A stretch of DNA of 19,794 nt from Acidimicrobiales bacterium (lineage in GTDB: Bacteria; Actinomycetota; Acidimicrobiia; Acidimicrobiales; Poriferisodaliceae), in contig JAHDHM010000019.1 of the NCBI GenBank assembly GCA_020631315.1, forward strand, positions 1 to 19,794. Reading direction: 5' to 3'. The notes below the pieces were generated by a model that was given only the letters and a program-made list of their open reading frames with translations, was not told the origin of the DNA and did no database searches. This document shows, in pieces, positions 14,387 to 19,794 of the stretch. The translations under genes were made by a program, and so were the position numbers. Each line of letters starts with the position of its first letter. The stretch's first letter is position 1.

Positions 14387-14710
14387 TCAGGAACGTGTGG
14401 CGCGGCGAACGGTTCGTTCCACGTCCACGACGAGGTCATCGAACCTCGGCTCGTCACCGCGGTGACGCCAACCCAGCAGATACAGCCCGGGTGGCAGCTC
14501 GACGTCGGACGACGCCATCACCGCGCGGAGCCGGCGCCGGATCCGGTTGCGACGGACTGCACTGCCGTTCTGGCGGCCGATCGCGAAGGCGACTCGAGGC
14601 GGTGTGCAGTCGTCGTCGGCGAGAAACCGAATCCAGACGAAGCCACCGGAAGCTCGACGACCACCACGGAGACGCTCGAAGTCGCGTCGCTCCGTGATCC
14701 GGTGGATCAC
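14387..14710 (-). CDS. rnpA: RNase P protein component
   Basis: 107 aa basic protein of ribonuclease P, which matures the 5' end of tRNAs together with the RnpB RNA. The diagnostic RNR motif is [16 protein letters not shown] (about residues 49-64). The N-terminal [18 protein letters not shown] and [12 protein letters not shown] strands also fit the family. I chose the GTG at 14710, which overlaps the rpmH TGA (GTGA), giving tight translational coupling and a normal length. The frame is open to 14902, but that would extend through rpmH on the same strand. The yidD gene starts four bases after its stop. Confidence 0.93.
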   Translation of the reverse strand: MIHRITERRDFERLRGGRRASGGFVWIRFLADDDCTPPRVAFAIGRQNGSAVRRNRIRRRLRAVMASSDVELPPGLYLLGWRHRGDEPRFDDLVVDVERTVRRATRS

Positions 14711-14841
14711 GCGCTGAGGCGCTGGCGACCCTTCCGACGGCGGGCCTTGAGCACGGCGCGGCCGGCACGGGTGGACATGCGGTGACGGAAACCGTGCTTG
14801 TTGGCGCGGCGCCGGTTGTTCGGCTGGAACGTACGCTTCAC
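14707..14841 (-). CDS. rpmH: 50S ribosomal protein L34
   Basis: 44 aa, basic, with the full L34 pattern: [18 protein letters not shown] at residues 2-19, then [20 protein letters not shown] and the end LSA. It starts at GTG 14841 with GGAGG about six bases upstream. It is the first gene of the leftward rpmH-rnpA-yidD-yidC-jag-rsmG run and lies opposite dnaA, the classic arrangement next to a bacterial origin. The promoter candidate at 14944-14972 would give a leader of about 96 bases. Confidence 0.96.
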   Translation of the reverse strand: MKRTFQPNNRRRANKHGFRHRMSTRAGRAVLKARRRKGRQRLSA

Positions 14842-14943
14842 GAGAAACCTCCGGGACGGTCACGAGGTGGGTGCCGTCCGCTACGGTGCGACCAGATGCC
14901 ATGAGCAGCGCGGGGGCGCGACAGCTCGGGGGTCGACCGAGAG

Positions 14944-14972
14944 AGGGTAGAGCGTCTGATCAGCATCAGCAA
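14944..14972 (-). promoter_or_regulatory. Putative rpmH operon promoter
   Basis: On the minus strand, TTGCTG (14972-14967) and TACCCT (14949-14944) are separated by exactly 17 bases. Both fit actinobacterial housekeeping promoters (TTGNNN and TANNNT). The transcript would start near 14937. Confidence 0.5.
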
Positions 14973-15033
14973 TGCTCGCGGCGCACTTCGCGACCACCCT
15001 GCGACGCGGCCATGTGCCCCACAGTGGGGACGG

Positions 15034-15042
15034 TGGTAGCGT
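15034..15042 (+). promoter_or_regulatory. Putative dnaA extended -10 promoter element
   Basis: TGGTAGCGT fits an extended -10 (TGnTAnnnT). No convincing -35 is seen 16-18 bases upstream. A start near 15049 would give a leader of about 154 bases carrying the DnaA-box pair, which suggests autoregulation by DnaA. Confidence 0.35.
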
Positions 15043-15073
15043 CGGCGCTCCGGCACCGTCACATCCCACAGAC

Positions 15074-15093
15074 TTGTCCACAGCTGTGGACAC
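15074..15093. promoter_or_regulatory. Inverted pair of DnaA boxes upstream of dnaA
   Basis: TTGTCCACA (15074-15082) faces TGTGGACAC (15085-15093) across two bases. Bases 15075-15092 form a perfect 18-bp palindrome. TTGTCCACA is the actinobacterial DnaA-box form. Placed in the probable dnaA leader, it may autoregulate dnaA or form part of the origin. Confidence 0.75.
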
Positions 15094-15202
15094 CGCAGTG
15101 GGGATGATTCCGCACCCGTCCGACACCACCGATGGACGCCCGTCGGGCCGGAAGCGGCGACCATCCCCGCCGAGCCATCCGTCGAAGAAGGCACCAGTTT
15201 CC

Positions 15203-16582
15203 ATGGTCGATCGACCGTCAGCACCAGACGACGTGTGGACACGTGCTGCGAGCCTGCTTCGCTCACAGGTGTCCGAGGGAGTCTGGCTGACCACCTTCGC
15301 CGACATAGAACTCCACAGCCTCGACGCCGACAGCGTCGTGCTCCGGGTGTCCAGTTCGCTGGTGCGCGAACGCATCGAGGACCGCTACCGCTCCATGGTC
15401 GAAGCGGCGCTTCGTGACGCCGGCTCGGATCGTCCCGGTCTGCGCATCCACGTCGAGGAGCCGACACCGGCACCCGAGGAACTGGAACGGTTGCCACCCC
15501 CGGCCGTGTCCGAGGGCACGGTGGCCACGGACGACAGCCCGTCGAACGACATCGGCGGCACGGTGCTCGCCGACCGCTACACCTTCGACACGTTCGTGAC
15601 CGGTACGTCGAACCGGTTCGCACACGCCGCGGCGCTCGCCGTCGCCGAGACCCCGGGTCGTAGCTACAACCCGCTGTTCATCCACGGCGGCGCAGGGCTC
15701 GGCAAGACGCATCTGCTCCAAGCCATCGCCCAGTACATCCGTCAGAACTATCCGGGCCAGACGGTTCGCTACGTGTCGACGGAAGCCTTCCTCAACGAGT
15801 TCGTGGAGGCGATCCGTACGACTGGTCAGGTCGCGTTCAAGCGTCGCTACCGCGACATCGACGTGTTGCTGGTCGACGACATCCAGTTCATGGAGGGCAA
15901 GGAGGGACTCCAGGAGGAGTTCTTCCACACCTTCAACTCGCTCCACGGCGCCGGCAAGCAGGTGGTCCTGTCGTCGGATCGGCCACCCCGGGCCATCGCC
16001 ACCCTCGAGGACCGGCTCCGTAGTCGCTTCGAGTGGGGGCTCATCACCGACATCCAGCCCCCGGATCTCGAGACTCGCCTGGCGATCCTGCGCAAGAAGA
16101 CCGAGCTCGAGGGCTCACCCGTCCCCGACGAGGTGCTCGAGTTCATCGCGACGCACATCAAGAACAACATCCGCGAGCTCGAGGGTGCACTCATCCGAGT
16201 CGGCGCATTCGCGAGCCTCACGCGCGAGCCGCTCGACATCCAGCTCGCGCAGAAGGTCCTCGCCGACATCGTCACCGACGGCGAACCGCGGCCCATCACC
16301 ATCGATCGCATCATCGAGGCGACGGTCGCGATGTTCGGCTTCTCCCGCGACGACCTCACGGGCAAGCGGCGTCATCGGGCCCTCGTGACGGCACGACAGA
16401 TCTGCATGTACGTGTGCCGTGAACTCACCGATCTCTCCTACCCGGCGATCGCTCGCGAGTTCGGCAATCGTGACCACACCACGGTCATCCACGCCGTCGA
16501 CAAGATCTCGAAGCAGATGGCCGAACGCCGACAGATCTACGACCAGGTCACTGCACTCATCCAGGACATCAAGTCGCCATGA
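15203..16582 (+). CDS. dnaA: DnaA replication initiator
   Basis: 459 aa AAA+ ATPase that binds DnaA boxes and melts oriC. Domain I (about 1-80) includes [15 protein letters not shown], followed by a short acidic/Pro linker (domain II). Domain III begins near [20 protein letters not shown] and holds Walker [14 protein letters not shown] (about 160-172), Walker B LLVDDIQF (about 222), and box [13 protein letters not shown]. Domain IV ends with the DNA-binding signature [12 protein letters not shown] (about 423-434). I chose ATG 15203 because domain I begins there and GAAGG lies 11 bases upstream at 15187-15191. Earlier in-frame starts fall within the DnaA-box region. The upstream reading would be Pro/Ser-rich and unlike DnaA. 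Confidence 0.96.
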   Translation: MVDRPSAPDDVWTRAASLLRSQVSEGVWLTTFADIELHSLDADSVVLRVSSSLVRERIEDRYRSMVEAALRDAGSDRPGLRIHVEEPTPAPEELERLPPPAVSEGTVATDDSPSNDIGGTVLADRYTFDTFVTGTSNRFAHAAALAVAETPGRSYNPLFIHGGAGLGKTHLLQAIAQYIRQNYPGQTVRYVSTEAFLNEFVEAIRTTGQVAFKRRYRDIDVLLVDDIQFMEGKEGLQEEFFHTFNSLHGAGKQVVLSSDRPPRAIATLEDRLRSRFEWGLITDIQPPDLETRLAILRKKTELEGSPVPDEVLEFIATHIKNNIRELEGALIRVGAFASLTREPLDIQLAQKVLADIVTDGEPRPITIDRIIEATVAMFGFSRDDLTGKRRHRALVTARQICMYVCRELTDLSYPAIAREFGNRDHTTVIHAVDKISKQMAERRQIYDQVTALIQDIKSP

Positions 16583-16871
16583 GCCCCAGCGACGGAGCAC
16601 CTCCCGATCGCGCGCTGTGTGGCGCGCGTCGTACACAGGGCGCGAACAACTTGTGGACAACCGGCGGAGCCATGCAGAGGACAGCCTGTGGACGAGTCCC
16701 GCCGATCCACAGCGATCCGGCTCGACCGGCGCGCGAGGTCCCATCCCTGTGGAAGGCTGTGGAATCGAGTGGCACAAACACACCCCGCCTGACCTGCGGT
16801 TTCGGGGATTTGTCCACAATCCACACGCCTACTACCCCTACCAGTGAAGAATCACCCCACGAGGTCTGGTC
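16583..16871. other. Probable oriC (dnaA-dnaN spacer)
   Basis: 289-bp spacer between dnaA and dnaN, the usual place of oriC in Actinobacteria. Perfect DnaA boxes occur at 16652-16660 (TGTGGACAA, minus orientation) and 16810-16818 (TTGTCCACA, plus). Weaker copies, all in minus orientation, are at 16687-16695 (TGTGGACGA), 16748-16756 (TGTGGAAGG) and 16758-16766 (TGTGGAATC), and a poor plus-strand copy is at 16817-16825. A 6-bp GCGCGC stem with a 6-base loop (16610-16627) follows dnaA. The boxes are few and no strongly AT-rich unwinding element stands out, so part of the origin may lie upstream of dnaA. Confidence 0.75.
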
Positions 16872-17981
16872 GTGAAATTCCGTTGTGAACGTGACGTGCT
16901 GCTGGATGTGCTCTCCACCGCAGGACGAGCCGTGACAGGTCGAGGTGGTGCGCTGCCGGTCCTGTCGGGCGTGAAACTCGATGCCTCGGGCGACGGTCTG
17001 GAGGCCACCGGATCCGATCTCGATCTCACGATCCGTTCGTCGGTCGGTGTCGCCGTCGACGTGCCCGGTGCCACCGTCATCCCTGCACGACTCGTGAGCG
17101 ACATCGTTCGCTCGCTCGACAGCGGTGCCGTCGAGATCGAGGTCGACGGCGACGAAGCCCGTATCTCGTCGGGTCGCAGTCAGTTCGCGGTGCGCACGCT
17201 CCCCGTCGACGACTTCCCTCGACTCGACCAGCCGGCGGGCGAACAGGTCAGCGTTCCCGCCGACGATCTCGCCAAGGGCCTCAAGCAGGTCGTCCTCGCT
17301 GCCAGCGCCGACGATGCACGTCCGATCCTCACCGGCGTGCTCATGACCGCCGAGGACGGTGGTCTGCGACTCATCGCCACCGACTCGTATCGCCTCGCCA
17401 TCCGCGACCTTCCCGATGCCACCGTGCTCGGTGAAGGCCAGAAGGTCCTGGTCCCGTCCCGTGCGTTGGGTGAGCTCATCCGTGTGCTCGGCAATGCGAA
17501 GGAGGTCAACGTCCGTCTCGGTGAGCGCGACGTGACCTTCGACGTGCAGCCAGAAGACGGTGTCGCCGTCCAGCTCACGACTCGTCTCATCGAGGGCGAG
17601 TTCCCGAATGTCCGACAGCTGATCCCGGCGTCGTACCCGAACATCCTCACCGTCGGTCGCGAATCACTTCTCGACGCCGCCCGCCGTGTGAAGCTCATGG
17701 CTCGCGAGGCGACACCGCTGCGGCTGACGCTGCGTGAAGGTGCCCTCGAGCTGATGGCCATCACCCAGGACGTCGGCCAGGCACACGAGGAGATCGACGC
17801 CCAGTACGACGGTGCCGAGCTCACCATCGCCTTCAACCCGGACTACCTGATCGCGGGTATCGAAGCGGCGTCGGGTGACGAGATCGAACTCAAGACGCTC
17901 GACGCGTTGAAGCCGGCCGTACTCGCCGCGAGCGAGTCGACCGACTACCTGTATCTCCTGATGCCGGTGCGGGTGTCCTGA
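16872..17981 (+). CDS. dnaN: DNA polymerase III sliding clamp (beta subunit)
   Basis: 369 aa, the normal length of the three-domain clamp that tethers polymerase III to DNA. It starts MKFRCERDVLLDVLSTAGRAV. Family features include GRGGALPVLSGVKL, RPILTGVLMTAEDGGLRLIATDSYRLA (end of domain I into domain II), EGEFPNVRQLIP, and the C-terminal YLYLLMPVRVS that shapes the ligand-binding pocket. GTG 16872 has GAGG at 16861-16864, seven bases upstream. recF follows 20 bases later, so dnaN-recF-dciA are probably co-transcribed. Confidence 0.97.
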   Translation: MKFRCERDVLLDVLSTAGRAVTGRGGALPVLSGVKLDASGDGLEATGSDLDLTIRSSVGVAVDVPGATVIPARLVSDIVRSLDSGAVEIEVDGDEARISSGRSQFAVRTLPVDDFPRLDQPAGEQVSVPADDLAKGLKQVVLAASADDARPILTGVLMTAEDGGLRLIATDSYRLAIRDLPDATVLGEGQKVLVPSRALGELIRVLGNAKEVNVRLGERDVTFDVQPEDGVAVQLTTRLIEGEFPNVRQLIPASYPNILTVGRESLLDAARRVKLMAREATPLRLTLREGALELMAITQDVGQAHEEIDAQYDGAELTIAFNPDYLIAGIEAASGDEIELKTLDALKPAVLAASESTDYLYLLMPVRVS

Positions 17982-18001
17982 GCGACGCACCGACGTCGCC
18001 G

Positions 18002-19150
18002 GTGGCCTCCCCCGACGGTGGCCACACTCCCGCAGCGGTCGTTCTCGAGGAACTGTCACTCCAGAACTTCCGCAACCACCGCGCGAGCACGATCGGTTTC
18101 GCGAGCGGCCTCACGGTCGTGTCCGGTGCCAACGGCGAGGGCAAGACCAACCTGCTCGAGGCGATCGGCTACCTGTCCTCGCTCGGCAGCTTCCGTGGTG
18201 CGTCGACCGACACGATGATCGGCCTCGACGACGACACGGCGTTCGTACGAGCCCGTCTGCGGGTCGGCGGTCGCGAACAGCTGATCGAAGCACAGCTCGA
18301 TCGACGTGGACGCAATCGCATCCAGGTCAACCGCCAGCCGCTGCGTCGGGCGCGTGATCTGCTCGGCACGCTGCGCGTGGTCGTGTTCGCGCCCGACGAT
18401 CTCGCCATCGTGAAGGGCGGCCCGGGTGAACGTCGTCGCCTGCTCGACGAGGTCTTGTCCACCGTGCACCCGCGTCATGAAGCCGACCGGGGTGACCTCG
18501 ACCGGACCCTGAAGCAGCGTGCATCGGTGTTGAAGCAGGCCGCCGGTCGACGGTCACCCGAGATCGATGCGACACTCGACGTCTGGGACGCCAAATTGCA
18601 CGAGGTCGGCACTCGCCACGCCGCGGCCCGCGCCGCACTGGTCGAGGAACTGCGGCCGCTCGTCTCGGATCTCTACACCGCCCTCGCCGGTCGTGAGGTG
18701 CCGGTGGAGCTCGAGTACCGACGATCGTGGAATGTGTCCGAGACGCTGTTCGACGCGCTCGCCCGATCGCGTGATGATGATGTCCGCCGACGCGTCAGCC
18801 TCGTCGGCCCGCACCGCGACGACCTCGAGGTCCGACTCGACCGACTTCCCGCGCGTACACATGCATCACAGGGCGAACAGCGGTCGTTGGCACTCGCATT
18901 GCGTCTCGCATCACAGCGGGTGATCGCTGCACGGGTGGGACGTGAACCGATCGTGCTGCTCGACGACGTGTTCAGCGAACTCGACGTCGACCGCGCCCGG
19001 GCACTCGTGCGCGAGTTGCCGTCGGTGCAGACGATCCTGACGACCGCAACCGGCTCGGTTCCCGACGGCGCGGTCCCGGCCCGGTCCTATGTGGTGTCGG
19101 GCGGTTCGGTGCGCGCACACGATGCGACAGAGGTCGGCGGCGATGTCTGA
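18002..19150 (+). CDS. recF: RecF recombination/repair ATPase
   Basis: 382 aa SMC-like ATPase that helps RecA load at single-strand gaps. Motifs: LSLQNFRNHR at residues 18-27, Walker A SGANGEGKTNLLEA (about 41-54), the region FAPDDLAIVKGGPGERRRLLDE, the signature SQGEQRSLALALRLA, and Walker B PIVLLDDVFSELD. The start is taken as GTG 18002; no Shine-Dalgarno sequence is visible and the first 12 residues (MASPDGGHTPAA) precede the conserved fold. The 3' end overlaps the dciA start by eight bases. Confidence 0.95.
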   Translation: MASPDGGHTPAAVVLEELSLQNFRNHRASTIGFASGLTVVSGANGEGKTNLLEAIGYLSSLGSFRGASTDTMIGLDDDTAFVRARLRVGGREQLIEAQLDRRGRNRIQVNRQPLRRARDLLGTLRVVVFAPDDLAIVKGGPGERRRLLDEVLSTVHPRHEADRGDLDRTLKQRASVLKQAAGRRSPEIDATLDVWDAKLHEVGTRHAAARAALVEELRPLVSDLYTALAGREVPVELEYRRSWNVSETLFDALARSRDDDVRRRVSLVGPHRDDLEVRLDRLPARTHASQGEQRSLALALRLASQRVIAARVGREPIVLLDDVFSELDVDRARALVRELPSVQTILTTATGSVPDGAVPARSYVVSGGSVRAHDATEVGGDV

Positions 19151-19442
19151 ACCACGTGCCCTCGGTGACGCGCTCAGTCGGATCGTCGGCTCGATGACGT
19201 CGTCGCAGGGACCGATGGTGCAACTGCTCGAGTGCTGGGATGTCGAAGTCGGCGCGCAGGTCGCCCGGCACTGCCGCCCTCGGCGTCTCGACGAGGGCCG
19301 CCTGTTGGTCGAGGTCGACGACCCGACCTGGGCCACCCAACTGCGCTTCTTGAACGCGGAGATCATCGATCGGATCAACGGGCGACTCGGGGCGGGGACC
19401 GTCGGCTCGATCGACGTACGCGTGGCCCGCGCACGACGCTGA
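19143..19442 (+). CDS. dciA: DciA-like DUF721 protein
   Basis: 99 aa. ATG 19143 has GAGG at 19131-19134, eight bases upstream, and overlaps the recF stop. The DUF721 fold is visible as LGDALSRIVGSM, a helix with LLECWDVEVGAQVARHCRPRRL, then the strands GRLLVEVDDPTWATQL and LNAEIIDRINGRLG. It corresponds by position to M. tuberculosis Rv0004. DciA proteins help load the replicative helicase in bacteria lacking DnaC/DnaI; that this member does so is an inference from family and from its place between recF and gyrB. Confidence 0.88.
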   Translation: MSEPRALGDALSRIVGSMTSSQGPMVQLLECWDVEVGAQVARHCRPRRLDEGRLLVEVDDPTWATQLRFLNAEIIDRINGRLGAGTVGSIDVRVARARR

Positions 19443-19465
19443 TCCGGGCGGCGAACCGACACTCA

Positions 19466-19481
19466 GGCCCATGAACGGGCC
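19466..19481 (+). terminator. Possible terminator after dciA
   Basis: GGCCC (19466-19470) and GGGCC (19477-19481) form a 5-bp GC stem with a six-base loop, 23 bases after the dciA stop. Only a weak CGTTT follows. It would separate the dnaA-dciA transcript from gyrB. Confidence 0.3.
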
Positions 19482-19522
19482 CAGAATCGTTTCGACCGCG
19501 GCGCCACTATCCCCCTACTGAC

Positions 19523-19531
19523 TGGTAGGAT
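19523..19531 (+). promoter_or_regulatory. Putative gyrB extended -10 promoter element
   Basis: TGGTAGGAT is a good extended -10 (TGnTAnnnT). No clear -35 lies 16-18 bases upstream. The predicted start near 19538 gives a leader of about 127 bases with a 6-bp GC hairpin (GGCGCT 19544-19549 with AGCGCC 19553-19558). gyrB is commonly controlled by supercoiling, but nothing here proves it. Confidence 0.45.
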
Positions 19532-19649
19532 GAAAGCGTTCTCGGCGCTCTCAGCGCCTCCGAGCTCTCAGAAGGGCGACTCGGGCATCAGCCACGAGTA
19601 CTTCGCCGCTCGGCCGAACGACGGGACTCGGTTCGTGTGAACCGACTGA

Positions 19650-19794
<145 letters not shown>

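Larger units (their letters stand above)
14842..15202. other. rpmH/dnaA divergent spacer
   Basis: 361 bp between divergent genes. It contains the rpmH promoter candidate (14944-14972), a short palindrome CCCCAC-A-GTGGGG at 15017-15029, a dnaA extended -10 candidate (15034-15042), and an inverted pair of DnaA boxes (15074-15093). CAGTGGGGA occurs at both 15022-15030 and 15097-15105. I see no gene here. The dnaA frame is open through it, but it lacks DnaA domain sequence before 15203. Confidence 0.7.

Noticed and set aside
15017..15029. CCCCAC-A-GTGGGG palindrome as an operator
   Set aside because: Only 6-bp arms in GC-rich DNA with no matching second site. Listed within the spacer but not called as a site.
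14972..15202. 77-residue N-terminal extension of DnaA
   Set aside because: It would code through the DnaA-box palindrome and promoter region. Domain I starts at 15203.

Overview
The window is a chromosomal replication-origin region from a high-GC actinobacterium. Gene order runs DUF6049 - murJ - degV - pseudokinase - sigM-type sigma factor - anti-sigma factor - small membrane protein - trxA - cwlM-like | parB - parA - rsmG - khpB - Jag_N - yidC - yidD - rnpA - rpmH | dnaA - dnaN - recF - dciA - gyrB. This follows the Mycobacterium order Rv3909-mviN-sigM-rsmA-trxB2-trxC-cwlM-parB-parA-gid-jag-yidC-yidD-rnpA-rpmH-dnaA-dnaN-recF-Rv0004-gyrB, with differences. The high GC content and the divergence of these proteins from Mycobacterium and Streptomyces suggest a deep-branching actinobacterium, perhaps Acidimicrobiia (Ilumatobacter-like). 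That placement is an inference and was not tested.

Left block (1-8774, all + strand): a cell-envelope locus. It holds the 3' part of a DUF6049 protein, the lipid II flippase MurJ, a DegV lipid-binding protein, a membrane-anchored pseudokinase with an outside sugar-binding-like domain, an ECF sigma factor with a one-TM putative anti-sigma factor, a two-TM protein, thioredoxin, and a CwlM-like protein with two peptidoglycan-binding repeats and a degenerate amidase domain. In mycobacteria the pseudokinase and sugar-binding-like domains are the C-terminal half of MurJ (MviN). Here they form a separate gene with degV in between. The usual thioredoxin reductase gene is absent.

Middle block (8916-14841, all - strand): parAB, rsmG, khpB, a Jag_N gene, yidC, yidD, rnpA and rpmH. 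An 886-bp non-coding stretch between parA and rsmG holds four parS-type sites, a 14-bp-stem hairpin and about four 25-bp tandem repeats. The Jag protein is split: Jag_N and KH-R3H lie in the same frame, separated by a TGA codon and ten sense codons. rpmH (44 aa) is short and starts with GTG.

Right block (15203-19794, + strand): dnaA, an oriC-like dnaA-dnaN spacer with DnaA boxes on both strands, dnaN, recF, a DciA-type DUF721 gene and the 5' end of gyrB. A second DnaA-box palindrome lies in the dnaA/rpmH divergent spacer, and a further box lies between cwlM and parB.

The least ordinary content is the envelope-control cluster, where two enzyme folds (kinase and amidase) have both lost catalytic residues. 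Next come the split Jag and the missing canonical start codon for the CwlM-like gene. No mobile element, CRISPR array, tRNA or rRNA was seen.
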